A DNA stretch of 22,706 bases from Candidatus Aminicenantota bacterium (GCA_030620655.1 JAUXEH010000007.1:1-22706); one strand, 5' to 3'. Counted from the stretch's first letter, positions 13,551 to 22,224 are shown. Translations and numbers: made by a program. Notes: generated by a model not told the origin, from the letters alone.

Positions 13551-15704
13551 TCAGCCGAAGATGTGGACCGAGCGTCGGCCCTTGACCCGGCTCAGCGGGC
13601 CGCGCAAAGCCTGGTCCAGCCGTCTCTTGCGGGGCGACTTGACGAACATCTGGACCCGACTCCTTCCCCGGATGCGCGCCACCGGGGCCAGTGCCGGCCC
13701 CAGGACCTCAACGCCTGTATCCGTTTCCTCCACCTGCCGGGCAAAATCCCGGGTCCGGTTCGCCAGGCTCCGCAGGTTCTCTCCCTGAAACATGATCTCT
13801 GCCATGTAGGAGAAGGGTGGGTAACCCAGGGTGCTCCGGTACTGGATCTCTTTGGCGTAGAAATCCTCGAAGCGGCCGAAAGCCACGGGACGGATGCAGT
13901 GATGCCACGGAAACTCGGTCTGGATCATGAGTTCGCTGTCCCTGGCCGGCGCCAGATGACGGATGATCTGCCGCAGGTTGTGTGCAGCCCGCTGCCCGGC
14001 CTGGAAATCCGGCGCGCCCAGCGCGGTCTCCGGATGGAACACGGCCACCAGGCCGGCCGGGGGGAGGTTCAGGCGGTGCGCCAGATAGGGGGTGCCCAGG
14101 AGGACATCGATCCTGCCCTCTTCAAAATCGTTCAGGATCCTCTCCTGGTCCGCACTGTGGGCGGCGGCGTCCCGGTCAAAACTCACGATCCTCCTTTGGG
14201 GGAAATGCCTCTGGAACTCCTCTGCGATGACCTCGATTCCCGGGTCCCGGCCGACGATCAGCCGTCCACCGCACTCCGGGCAGGAGGAGGAAACCGCCTG
14301 TGCATGCCCGCAGGTATGACACAGCAGGCGGTCGCTTTTCTTATGGAAGGGCATGGTCACGTCACAGTACGGGCAGCGGGAGATGTGGCGGCAGCGTGAG
14401 CACCTCAGAAACGACGCGTATCCGCGCCGGCTGCAGAAGACCAGGACCGGCTCCTGTTTGATCTCCAGCCGCCTCCGGACGCGCTCGACGATCCTCCCGT
14501 GGATCAGAGCCGCAGAGCGGGAATCGTCCAGGATCTCCACATACCCCATCTGGGGGGGGCCGGGCAGGTGCACCACCTCCCCGCTCCGGTGGGCCCTGTG
14601 CAGGGTCTCCACCGCAGGCCACCCAGACCCGAAGACCAGCAGTGCGCCCGCCTGCCGGGCGCGGAGCAGCGCCCCCCTGCGCGCGTCAAAGGCCGGGGTT
14701 TCCTTCTGAAAGTAGGACGGGTCCTGTTCCTCCTCCACGATCACGAGCCCCAGGTTATCCAGGGGGGCGAACAGGGCCGAGCGCGGCCCGATGGCCACAT
14801 GCACCTGCCCGCTGCGGATCCTCTGCCACTGCACCTCCCTCTGGGCGGGTGTCAGGCGGCTGTGCAGGACGGTCACGCTCTCTCCCAGCTTCAGCTCCAG
14901 ATCTCGGCGCAGCCCCTCGCTCTGGGCGATCTCGGGGACCAGCACCAGCGCCGTCCGCCGCAGGCCCGAGTTCCGCTTGAGGAGATACAGGTAGATCGCC
15001 TTCCTCCTATCGTCCCCGGCCTGCAGATAGACAGCGCGGTGGCCTTCCCCACCCAGGGCACGGCCTATGCTTCGGGCCGCATGCAGTGAATCCCGGTCCA
15101 GGGAAAAATCCAGCTCCAACTGGGAGACCGGCCGGGCCGCGGGCTCGGCCGGCCGGGCCCTGACCCGCCTCATCTCCCTCAGCCGGGACACGAGTCCCCG
15201 CCTCTCCAGCCGGCTCAGAAGAGCGGAGACCTCCAGCTGCGGGAACCGTCTCTGCATGTGCCTCTCGGTGTAGGCTTTTTGGCCCAGCAGTTCGACGAGA
15301 CGCGACTCATCGGCCGTCAGCCGGCCCAGGTCTTTATCCGTGATCGGTTCCTCTCTCAACGCGAAACGGGTCCGGCTCCGGACGACCAGGGACGGGGGAA
15401 GCGCCGCCTGCAGCACCTCACCCCACGAAGCATAATTCCAGTCCGCCAATCTCCTGGTGAATTTTAGGAACTCAGGGGAGAAAACCGGGTCTTCGTCCGG
15501 GATCTCCTGCAGGGCCTTGAGCTCGAAACCGCCGGACGGCCGCCGGTGCCGGATCCGGGTCACATAACCTGTCAGGCATTGGCGGCCGAAAGGGGCCAGC
15601 ACCCGCACTCCGACCTCGAGCCTCTGAGCCAGGCCGTCCGGCACGGAGTAAGTGTAGCTCTGGTCAATGGGGAGGGCGAAGACCACCTCGGCATACACGC
15701 TCAT
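13551..15704 (-). CDS. priA: PriA-like primosomal protein N' with degenerate helicase motifs
   Basis: PriA normally recognises stalled forks and reloads the replicative helicase. This 717-residue homologue keeps the N-terminal DNA-binding domain (YAEVVFALPIDQSYTYSVP), the VPEIA motif, all eight zinc cysteines (435, 438, 444, 447, 462, 465, 475, 478) and the C-terminal GYPPFSYMAEI region. The ATPase motifs are not intact. The usual TGSGKTE is GDDRRKA (230-236), DEEH is EEEQ (324-327), GSATP is GSGWP (359-363), the GTQ-AKGHDFP motif is GTPYLAHRLNLP (537-548), and the QVAGRAGR arginine-finger motif is QIIRHLAP (579-586). It is therefore predicted to bind DNA without hydrolysing ATP. ATG 15704 overlaps the glycosylase stop (ATGA); an earlier in-frame start at 15746 adds unrelated residues. 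It is last in its operon. Confidence 0.9.
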   Translation of the reverse strand: MSVYAEVVFALPIDQSYTYSVPDGLAQRLEVGVRVLAPFGRQCLTGYVTRIRHRRPSGGFELKALQEIPDEDPVFSPEFLKFTRRLADWNYASWGEVLQAALPPSLVVRSRTRFALREEPITDKDLGRLTADESRLVELLGQKAYTERHMQRRFPQLEVSALLSRLERRGLVSRLREMRRVRARPAEPAARPVSQLELDFSLDRDSLHAARSIGRALGGEGHRAVYLQAGDDRRKAIYLYLLKRNSGLRRTALVLVPEIAQSEGLRRDLELKLGESVTVLHSRLTPAQREVQWQRIRSGQVHVAIGPRSALFAPLDNLGLVIVEEEQDPSYFQKETPAFDARRGALLRARQAGALLVFGSGWPAVETLHRAHRSGEVVHLPGPPQMGYVEILDDSRSAALIHGRIVERVRRRLEIKQEPVLVFCSRRGYASFLRCSRCRHISRCPYCDVTMPFHKKSDRLLCHTCGHAQAVSSSCPECGGRLIVGRDPGIEVIAEEFQRHFPQRRIVSFDRDAAAHSADQERILNDFEEGRIDVLLGTPYLAHRLNLPPAGLVAVFHPETALGAPDFQAGQRAAHNLRQIIRHLAPARDSELMIQTEFPWHHCIRPVAFGRFEDFYAKEIQYRSTLGYPPFSYMAEIMFQGENLRSLANRTRDFARQVEETDTGVEVLGPALAPVARIRGRSRVQMFVKSPRKRRLDQALRGPLSRVKGRRSVHIFG

Positions 15705-16378
15705 TTCTCGCCCAGAAGGGCCATCACCTTCTTCATGTCCTCCCACACCATCCGCTTCAGCTCCCGGTTCTGTTCGTTCCGGACCAGATAGGCGGGGTGA
15801 AAGGTGGGCATGACCGGGATCCCCGCATACTCCTGAAAGGTCCCCCGTAAGGAGGTGATGCCAGACCGGATCCCCAGCAGATGTTGGGTGGGGACGTTCC
15901 CCAAGGAAACGATGACCTTGGGCCGGATAAACTCCAGCTGCTGCCGGAGATAGGGAGCGCAGGCTTCGATCTCATCGCCGCTGGGATTTCGGTTTTCCGG
16001 CGGACGACACTTGATGATGTTGGTGATGTAGACCTCTTCCCGGGAGAAACCCATGGCGTCGATGATCCTGGTCAGGAGCTGGCCGGCCCGGCCCACGAAG
16101 GGCCGCCCCTGGGGGTCTTCGTCGTGACCCGGCCCCTCGCCGATGAACATCAGGCCGGCGTGCGCGCTGCCTTCGCCCGGGACCGCGAGGGTCCGGGTTT
16201 TGGCCAGGGGACATTCCCCGCAGCGGCGGATCACGGCCTCCAGATCCTGCAATCCCTGTCCGGAGGTGGGGGCGGATGTCGGTCGGCCGGTCAGGGAGAT
16301 GAATCCGGCGCCCAACTCGTCAAGATAACGGATGTGGTCCTGCAGGTCATGGAGTAGGCGGGCTTTTTTCTCGTGCAA
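15701..16378 (-). CDS. Type-4 (Fe-S) uracil-DNA glycosylase
   Basis: This enzyme removes uracil from DNA in base excision repair. Four cysteines in the family arrangement (CGEC at 53-56, C124 in NIIKCRPPENRNP, C140 in CAPYL) should hold a 4Fe-4S cluster. GEGPGHDEDPQGRPFVGRAGQLL is the uracil-binding and catalytic loop, and PTFHPAYLVRN is the conserved C-terminal His motif. I chose TTG 16378, which has GAGG at 6-nt spacing; ATG 16396 in the same frame lacks a ribosome site and increases the overlap with coaBC. Either way the gene begins inside the 3' end of coaBC, and it ends overlapping priA, so the three are translationally linked. Length is normal for the family. Confidence 0.92.
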   Translation of the reverse strand: MHEKKARLLHDLQDHIRYLDELGAGFISLTGRPTSAPTSGQGLQDLEAVIRRCGECPLAKTRTLAVPGEGSAHAGLMFIGEGPGHDEDPQGRPFVGRAGQLLTRIIDAMGFSREEVYITNIIKCRPPENRNPSGDEIEACAPYLRQQLEFIRPKVIVSLGNVPTQHLLGIRSGITSLRGTFQEYAGIPVMPTFHPAYLVRNEQNRELKRMVWEDMKKVMALLGEK

Positions 16379-17561
16379 TGATCCCCTCGATCTCATTAAA
16401 GATGACGCGGCTGATCTCCCGTTTGCTCATTTTCTCCGTCTGGAACGACCTGCCGTTGCGTGTAATGACGAAAACGCGGTTAAAATCGGAGCCGAATCCC
16501 ACATCCGGCCGGGACACATCGTTGGCCACGACCATGTCCAGGTTCTTGTCCTGCAGCTTCGCCCGGGCATTGTCTTCGATCCTCCCGGTCTCAGCGGCAA
16601 ACCCCACCAGGATGGGCCCGCGCGCGCGCCTCCCCAATGCCGCCAGGATGTCCGGGGTACGGACCAGGCTGAGCTTCAGGTCCGCCCCGGTTTTTTTTAT
16701 CTTATTTTCCTCTGCACGGGCGGGGCGGAAACCCGCCACAGCCGCCGCCATGATGACGATGTCCACCTCGCCGGCAAGCTCCAGCACGGCCGTTTCCATC
16801 TCGGCCGCGGTATCGATCCTCCGGACATGGTTCTGCTTCACGGGAACGGGGAGCGACACTGGGCCGGAGACGAGGAAGACCTCGGCCCCCCGGCTAACCG
16901 CCTCCTCGGCCAGGGCGTATCCCATCCTGCCCGAAGAGCGGTTGGTGAAATACCTGACCGGATCGACGGCTTCCCGGGTCGGCCCGGCCGTTACCAGCAC
17001 CCTCTGCCCTTTCAGGCTGCTCGTCCGGGATAAAGCCTCCAGGGTCGCCTCGACGATCTCTTCGGGCGGTGCCAGCCGCCCCCACCCCTCGTCGCCGCAG
17101 GCCAGCCGCCCCCTGCCGGGCAGCACGAACCGGGCTCCTCGGCTCTTCAGCTTGTCTATGTTTTCCTGGGTCTGGCCGTGGAGGTACATGTTTTCGTTCA
17201 TGGCCGGAGCGATCACCACAGGGCAGGTGGCCGCGAGGTAAAACGTGGTCAGGAAATCATCCGCGATCCCTGCAGCGAATTTCCCGATCACGTTGGCGGT
17301 GGCCGGCGCGACCAGGAACAGCGCCGCCTCGCGGGCCAGGTCAATGTGAGCGACCCGTTCCACAGAGGCGTCGGCGAACATATCCAGGAAGACCTCCCGG
17401 CCGGTGAGGGCCTGGAACAGCCGCGGCGAGATCAGTTTTCCCGCATTCGGCGTCATGATCACCTGGACCTGAAGGTCACGTTTCTGCAGGAGGCGGACGA
17501 TCTCACACGCCTTGTAAAGGCTGATCGAGGAGCTCACACCGAGAATGACGCTCTTTTTCAT
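16347..17561 (-). CDS. coaBC: Bifunctional phosphopantothenoylcysteine decarboxylase / phosphopantothenate-cysteine ligase
   Basis: CoaBC joins cysteine to 4'-phosphopantothenate and decarboxylates the product to 4'-phosphopantetheine, the substrate of CoaD. The 404-residue protein has the flavin-dependent CoaC half (about 1-180) with LGVSSSISLYKA, catalytic His72 (HIDLAR), PAMNENMY and the LACGDEGWGRL loop with Cys155. The CoaB half (about 185-404) has TAGPTREAVDPVRYFTNRSS, AAAVAGFRP (commonly AAAVADxxP, so Asp is Gly here) and the NKIKK lysine motif. ATG 17561 begins at the family start (MKKSVILGVSSS) with GGAGG 8 nt upstream; an earlier in-frame start at 17597 would overlap gmk. It follows gmk by 19 nt; the rpoZ gene often placed between them in other bacteria is absent. 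Confidence 0.95.
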   Translation of the reverse strand: MKKSVILGVSSSISLYKACEIVRLLQKRDLQVQVIMTPNAGKLISPRLFQALTGREVFLDMFADASVERVAHIDLAREAALFLVAPATANVIGKFAAGIADDFLTTFYLAATCPVVIAPAMNENMYLHGQTQENIDKLKSRGARFVLPGRGRLACGDEGWGRLAPPEEIVEATLEALSRTSSLKGQRVLVTAGPTREAVDPVRYFTNRSSGRMGYALAEEAVSRGAEVFLVSGPVSLPVPVKQNHVRRIDTAAEMETAVLELAGEVDIVIMAAAVAGFRPARAEENKIKKTGADLKLSLVRTPDILAALGRRARGPILVGFAAETGRIEDNARAKLQDKNLDMVVANDVSRPDVGFGSDFNRVFVITRNGRSFQTEKMSKREISRVIFNEIEGIIAREKSPPTP

Positions 17562-17580
17562 AACAGCGGCCTCCCGCCCC

Positions 17581-18189
17581 CTATTCGGGCTCGGCAAAGC
17601 TCCTCAGTATGGGAATGATGCTCTTCTGCCGTTTCAGCAGGCGGCATCTTTCACTCACGATGATGGACTCGAGTTCCCGCTTCGCGGTCTCGAGCGTCTC
17701 GTTGATGATGATGTAATCGAACTGAGGGTAGGCGCGGATCTCCTTCCTCGCCCTGGCGAGCCGCCTGCTTATAACATCCGGGGCGTCCTGCCCCCTCTTT
17801 ACGAGCCGCACTTTCAACTGGGAAAAAGAGGGGGGCAGGATAAAGATAAACAGGCCCTTTTTGTATCTCTCCCTTATCTGCCTGGCTCCCTGGACATCGA
17901 TGTCCAAGATCACATCCTTATCGGAGGCGCCCCTGAGCTCCAGCTCCCGCTTGGAGGTGCCGTAGTGATTCCCGTGCACGACCGCCCATTCCGCCAGACG
18001 GCTCTCGGCGATCATGCGTTCGAACTCCTCCTTGCCCACGAAATAGTAGTCCTTCCCCTCTTCCTCGCCCTCGCGCCGGGGGCGTGTGGTGTGAGACACG
18101 GAGAACGCGAGCCGCGGCAGCGCGGCCAGGACGTGATGCGCCAGCGTAGATTTCCCGCAGCCCGAAGGGCCGCTGATCACGAACATCAT
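17581..18189 (-). CDS. gmk: Guanylate kinase
   Basis: Gmk phosphorylates GMP to GDP with ATP. The 202-residue product has the P-loop GPSGCGKST at about 7-15, the GMP-binding segment SVSHTTRPRREGEEEGKDYYFV (about 30-52), AVVHGNHYGTSK (about 69-80), DIDVQGARQIRE (about 96-107) and RLARARKEI (about 143-151). All are standard for the family, and the length is normal. AGGGAA precedes the ATG; a second ATG follows immediately and would change the protein by one residue. It lies 61 nt after yicC, the widest gap in the central part of this operon, and no clear promoter was seen there. Confidence 0.95.
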   Translation of the reverse strand: MMFVISGPSGCGKSTLAHHVLAALPRLAFSVSHTTRPRREGEEEGKDYYFVGKEEFERMIAESRLAEWAVVHGNHYGTSKRELELRGASDKDVILDIDVQGARQIRERYKKGLFIFILPPSFSQLKVRLVKRGQDAPDVISRRLARARKEIRAYPQFDYIIINETLETAKRELESIIVSERCRLLKRQKSIIPILRSFAEPE

Positions 18190-18250
18190 CTGTCTTTCCC
18201 TGTGCCTATATTACCACAATTTCCCATGCAATGAACCCGGAGGGAAGCTA

Positions 18251-19129
18251 TCACTCCAGGTTCTGCACCTGCTGCCGGATGCTCTCCAGCTCCCCCTTGA
18301 CGATCAGGCTCCTCCGGACGATCGCGATGTCCTGGGCCTTGGAGTTGATGGTGTTGGCCTCTCTGAAGAGTTCCTGGGCCACGAAATCCAGTTTCTTTCC
18401 CACGGGCTCCTCGGTCTTGAGCGACAGGAGTTCCTGGAAATACAGGAGATGCGATTTCAGCCGGGCGATCTCTTCGGACAGGTCATAGCGCTGGGCCATG
18501 TAGGCCGTTTCCTCGATCAGCTTCTCCTCGGAGACCCTGGTTTCCTGCCCCAGCTCTTTCAGGCGCTCCCTGAGTTTGTCGCGGATGAGCAGCGGCTGTT
18601 TTTTCCCCAGCTTCTCGATCTCGCGCACGGCCTGCCGCAGCGCACGTGCATGGGCCAGGATCTCGCTCTTTAACCTACGGCCCTCACCGCGGCGCACGCG
18701 CACCAGCTCCCCCAGGGTCTTCACAAAACACTTCTCGATGAAATCCGCCTCCTCCCGTGTCAGGTTTTTCCTCTTCATCTCGATGACATGCGGAATGCCG
18801 AAGATGTTGTCGACCGAAAAATTTACGTCCCGCTTCAGCCGGCCGGACACCTGCTCGAGCGAGGCGATGAGCTTGGCCAGCAGTTCCTCGTTGACCCGGA
18901 CCTCCCAGTGGGCGGGGTCTGTGAATTGTATGTCGATGAACACCTCGATCCGGCCCCGGCTCAAGGCCTTCTGACACTGGCTCCGCAGCCGGCTCTCCAG
19001 CTCGCTGAGCTGGCCGGCGCGGAAGTTCCAATCGAGGAAACGATGATTCAGGCTCTTGATCGTGATCTTCAAGGAAATGGTCCGGATCTCGAAGATCTTC
19101 TCCGCATAACCGGTCATGCTCTGGATCAT
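18251..19129 (-). CDS. yicC: YicC/YloC-family endoribonuclease
   Basis: YicC-family proteins are oligomeric endoribonucleases implicated in RNA turnover. The 292-residue protein starts with the signature MIQSMTGYA and has the N-terminal LNHRFLDWNFR segment. Its C-terminal DUF1732 region (about 205-292) contains DLSEEIARLKSHLLYF, EEPVGKKLDFVAQELFREAN, TINSKAQD and VKGELESIRQQVQNLE, all strongly conserved. Length is typical. Its ATG overlaps the ABC exporter stop (ATGA). Adjacency to gmk is common in other bacteria and supports the call. Confidence 0.93.
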   Translation of the reverse strand: MIQSMTGYAEKIFEIRTISLKITIKSLNHRFLDWNFRAGQLSELESRLRSQCQKALSRGRIEVFIDIQFTDPAHWEVRVNEELLAKLIASLEQVSGRLKRDVNFSVDNIFGIPHVIEMKRKNLTREEADFIEKCFVKTLGELVRVRRGEGRRLKSEILAHARALRQAVREIEKLGKKQPLLIRDKLRERLKELGQETRVSEEKLIEETAYMAQRYDLSEEIARLKSHLLYFQELLSLKTEEPVGKKLDFVAQELFREANTINSKAQDIAIVRRSLIVKGELESIRQQVQNLE

Positions 19130-20928
19130 GCGCCGTTCTCCTTTTTCTCAGGAAACTGCAGCTCGAACAGCTTCCGGTAGATCCCGTCCTGCCGCACGAG
19201 CTCATCATGGGTGCCGGTCTCGGCGATCGTCCCTTTGTCGATAACCAGGATCCGGTCCGCGTTGCGGATGGTGGACAGGCGGTGGGCGATGACGATCGTG
19301 GTGCGGCCCTTCATCACGTTCACCAGGGCGACCTGGATGAGCTGCTCGGACTCGGCGTCCAGGGCCGAGGTGGCCTCGTCCAGGATCAGGATAGGAGGAT
19401 CTTTGAGGAGGGCCCGGGCGATGGAAAGCCGCTGCTTCTGCCCCGAGGACAGGAGCCCCCCCCTTTCTCCGATCCGGGTATCATATCCCTGGGACAGTGC
19501 CGAGATGAATCCATGCGCCTCGGCCGCCTGGGCGGCGTTGATGATATCCTCTTCCGGTGTCTCGGCCAGGCCGTAGGCGATGTTTCTGCGAACCGAGTCG
19601 TTGAACAGGATCAGCTCCTGCGTCACCAGGCCGATCTGGGAGCGCAGGGAATGGAGGCTGACCTCCCGGATGTCCGTACCGTCGATCTTTATCGTCCCGG
19701 AGGTGGGCTCGTAGAAACGGGACAGCAGGTTGATGATGGTGGTCTTCCCGGAACCGCTCAATCCCACCAAGGCAATCAGCTCCGTGGGCTGGACATCGAA
19801 GGTGATGTTGCGCAGCACCGGCCCGGAATTGTCGTAACTGAACGTCACGTCCTCGAACACGACCCTCCCCTCGACCGGCGGCAGGGCCGGGGCCTCTGGC
19901 TTGTCGACGATGGAGGGGCGACTCTGAAGCACCTCTTCCACCCTTTCCATGCAGGCCACTCCGTGCTGCAGGGCAATGTTGGCCCGGGAGATCTTGCGGA
20001 TCGGCATGTACATGGCCAGGACGGCGAACATGAAGGTGCCGAATTCGCCCGAGGTGATGTGCCCGTCCTGGATGCGCTGGGTTCCGACCAGGAGGATGAA
20101 AGCCCCGAGCAGGCCACCCAGGAATTCCATGAACGGGGAGGACAGGCTCCCGACCCAGGCCATCTTGATCGCGGTGCGGTATAGATCCCGTGTGGCCTCC
20201 ATGAACTTCTTGATCTCGAACCTCTCCATGGTGAAGGCCTTCACGATCTTGCTGCCTGTGATGGTTTCATGCAGGAGGCTGAATATGTCGGCCACCTTGA
20301 TCTGGTTCTGCTTCCCGATCCGTTTGAGCTGCCGGCTGAACACGGCGATGAGTATGAGAGCCAGGGGCGTGACCAACAGGGTGGCCAGGGCAAGCTTCCA
20401 GTCGAGGATGAACACGGTGACAACCAACGCGATCAGCACAAACGACTCCTGGATGAAATCCTTGGCGCTGCCGGACAGCGCTTCCTGGATGCGGTCCACG
20501 TCGCTGGTTAAGCGGGACATGAGCTCTCCCGTGGAGCGGCAGTCGAAATAGTCAGCAGACTGATAGATCAGGCTTCGGAAGAGGTCGTCCCGCATGCGCC
20601 GCACGACGCGGATCCCTATGGACTGCATGAAGAAGGACGAGAGGAATGTGAAAAGCCCCTTGCCGAAGATCACGGCCACCAGAATCCAGGGCAGATACCG
20701 GACCAGCTGCTCGATGGTCAGATCGAAGGTCTTCAGGATAAAGCCCGTGAACATGGCATCATCCGGGACGCCGGCCGGTGACATTTTAAACATGTAGTCC
20801 ATGATGGGCTGGACCAGGTTGACGAAAGCGAGGGTGAAGAGGGCGACCAGCACGGTGCAGGCAAAAGAGAGTGCGAGCCTCCGTTTCTCGTACAGGACCC
20901 GATTGAGCAGCTTCATCAATTGCTTCAT
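19126..20928 (-). CDS. MsbA-like ABC exporter (fused membrane and ATPase domains)
   Basis: This is a half-transporter exporter expected to work as a homodimer flipping lipid A-core, phospholipid or another hydrophobic substrate. The 600-residue protein has six predicted membrane helices in about the first 320 residues and a C-terminal ATPase from about 350. Walker A is GLSGSGKTT, the Q-loop is in GLVTQELILFND, the signature is LLSSGQKQRLSIARAL (Ser instead of the first Gly of LSGGQ), Walker B is ILILDEATSALD and the H-loop is IVIAHRLSTI. Domain order and size match MsbA. Substrate assignment is inference, as many exporters share this design. It starts 14 nt after the semialdehyde-dehydrogenase-like gene and overlaps yicC by 4 nt. 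Confidence 0.9.
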   Translation of the reverse strand: MKQLMKLLNRVLYEKRRLALSFACTVLVALFTLAFVNLVQPIMDYMFKMSPAGVPDDAMFTGFILKTFDLTIEQLVRYLPWILVAVIFGKGLFTFLSSFFMQSIGIRVVRRMRDDLFRSLIYQSADYFDCRSTGELMSRLTSDVDRIQEALSGSAKDFIQESFVLIALVVTVFILDWKLALATLLVTPLALILIAVFSRQLKRIGKQNQIKVADIFSLLHETITGSKIVKAFTMERFEIKKFMEATRDLYRTAIKMAWVGSLSSPFMEFLGGLLGAFILLVGTQRIQDGHITSGEFGTFMFAVLAMYMPIRKISRANIALQHGVACMERVEEVLQSRPSIVDKPEAPALPPVEGRVVFEDVTFSYDNSGPVLRNITFDVQPTELIALVGLSGSGKTTIINLLSRFYEPTSGTIKIDGTDIREVSLHSLRSQIGLVTQELILFNDSVRRNIAYGLAETPEEDIINAAQAAEAHGFISALSQGYDTRIGERGGLLSSGQKQRLSIARALLKDPPILILDEATSALDAESEQLIQVALVNVMKGRTTIVIAHRLSTIRNADRILVIDKGTIAETGTHDELVRQDGIYRKLFELQFPEKKENGA

Positions 20929-20942
20929 TGCGTTCCGCTGTT

Positions 20943-21959
20943 TTATATGGCAGCCAGGGACCTGGCGATCTCATAGGCGTTCAATGCCGATCCCCGCGTC
21001 AGGTTATCGGCGGCGGCCCAGAGCCAGTAGGTCCCCCGCCGGGACGTGTCCTTTTTCAACTGGCCCACAAAGATCCTGTCCTGCCCCGCGACCGCCACGG
21101 AAGAGACCGGAGAGGTTAAGGAGGGAGCCGAAAACTTGAAAAAGGGTGATTTCTTCAAAATGGACCCGATAAAGGGCATATTCAGGTCGTCTGCCAGTTC
21201 CAGGTACACCATGAGGGAATAGGCATGGAATACCGGCGCCTGAACCAGGGAGAGGGACAGGGACAGCTTCGGATCGGACAGGACCACTCTGACCTCCCGC
21301 GGGATCTGCCTCTCCCCGGCGGAAAAGCCGTCCTCATCGACCGGTGAGGTCTGAGACAGCAGGTTGAAGGCGGCCTGGGCCCGGAAGACCTTTTTTTTCA
21401 CGGCCGCACTCTGAAGCATGCCGAGGCTCTGGCTGGCCAGCTCCTCTATGCCTGCGTCATCGAAAGCCGAGGCCGGCTGGAGGGCCATCGCCACGGCCCG
21501 CCGTATGCGGGACTCCTGGCGCAGGACGTTCAGCAGGTGGCAGAGGACGATGGAAACAGGATGCGGATTGGCCACGATCGAGGGGCCGTTTTTAAGGACC
21601 GCGCGGTCGTTGATCCCGGACACGACCACGGGTACGTCCCGGTCCTCCACAAAGGCTTCTCCCAGGTCCAGGGCCATGAATCCCTTCTTCCCGGCCAACC
21701 TTCCATAGCGCCGGTTGGTTTTATTATTGCCGGCCAGGAAAACCAGGTCCATCCCATCCAGGGATTCAGGGGTCAAGGGGGCGATGACCTTGGGCTCGTC
21801 CTGGAACTCAGTCAGGCTGCTGAACTCCTCCTGTACATCCGGATCGAAGAAATCGAAGCTCGCCAGGGGAAACGGCCGCGTGCTGAACAGGTTCTTGATC
21901 TCCCGGCCCCGCAGGGATTCGGCCCCGATCAGGGCCAGACGCAGTTTCCCAGTGTTCAT
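20943..21959 (-). CDS. Aspartate-semialdehyde dehydrogenase-like protein, catalytic residues missing
   Basis: The 338-residue sequence has the fold and landmarks of aspartate-semialdehyde dehydrogenase: an N-terminal LALIGAESLRGREI nucleotide loop, FLAGNN, MALDLGEAF, VVSGINDRAV, IVANPHP, QIPREVRVVL, a dimer/hinge region and the closing LWAAADNLTRGSALNAYEIAR. The active-site sequence normally reading ANPNCST is ANPHPVS (130-136), so catalytic Cys is Pro134. The PV-GHS histidine motif is PVFHAYS (242-248), so His is Tyr247. It should therefore be unable to form the thioester intermediate. Usg-1 proteins of Proteobacteria are known Asd relatives without the catalytic Cys and are the closest analogy I can offer. 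Its position between a DUF465 protein and an exporter gives no pathway clue. Confidence 0.85.
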   Translation of the reverse strand: MNTGKLRLALIGAESLRGREIKNLFSTRPFPLASFDFFDPDVQEEFSSLTEFQDEPKVIAPLTPESLDGMDLVFLAGNNKTNRRYGRLAGKKGFMALDLGEAFVEDRDVPVVVSGINDRAVLKNGPSIVANPHPVSIVLCHLLNVLRQESRIRRAVAMALQPASAFDDAGIEELASQSLGMLQSAAVKKKVFRAQAAFNLLSQTSPVDEDGFSAGERQIPREVRVVLSDPKLSLSLSLVQAPVFHAYSLMVYLELADDLNMPFIGSILKKSPFFKFSAPSLTSPVSSVAVAGQDRIFVGQLKKDTSRRGTYWLWAAADNLTRGSALNAYEIARSLAAI

Positions 21960-21977
21960 TCTATCCGATGGTTGACT

Positions 21978-22202
21978 TCAGCGGAGGGATTTCTGGTACT
22001 GAGTCATCCAGGAATACATCCTGTCTTTAAGGACGAGCTTTTTCTTTTTGAGCTCTTTTTGCTCCCGCTCCTCGTCATCCGTCATGTAGCCTTTGTCGCT
22101 CAGCTCCTGCAGGCGCTGCTCACACTGCTGATGAAGGTCGAGTGCCTTCTTGAATTCCGGATTCTCCCCGGACAGGCGCTGCTTAAGCTCTTTTTCGTCC
22201 AT
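21978..22202 (-). CDS. Small DUF465 (YdcH-like) coiled-coil protein
   Basis: The 74-residue, highly charged protein is almost entirely helical in appearance, with Lys/Glu/Gln-rich heptads (EFKKALDLHQQCEQRLQEL, then EEREQKELKKKKLVLKDRMY). Helix-turn-helix hairpins of this size, with an H-x-x-x-E/Q pattern and KK-x-L-x-L-KD, are characteristic of the DUF465/YdcH family, whose role is not established. GGAGG lies 9 nt before the ATG. It is the first gene of the long minus-strand operon, 18 nt before the dehydrogenase-like gene. It has no signal peptide or membrane segment, so it is cytoplasmic. Confidence 0.8.
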   Translation of the reverse strand: MDEKELKQRLSGENPEFKKALDLHQQCEQRLQELSDKGYMTDDEEREQKELKKKKLVLKDRMYSWMTQYQKSLR

Positions 22203-22224
22203 ATAGTCCTTCCTCCGATTGCAC

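Noticed and set aside
18190..18250. Possible promoter between yicC and gmk
   Set aside because: Only 61 nt and no paired -35/-10 of acceptable quality; read-through within the operon is simpler.
19126..20928. ABC signature LSSGQ as a sign of an inactive transporter
   Set aside because: The change of the first Gly to Ser is tolerated in active exporters, and Walker A, Walker B, Q-loop and H-loop are intact.
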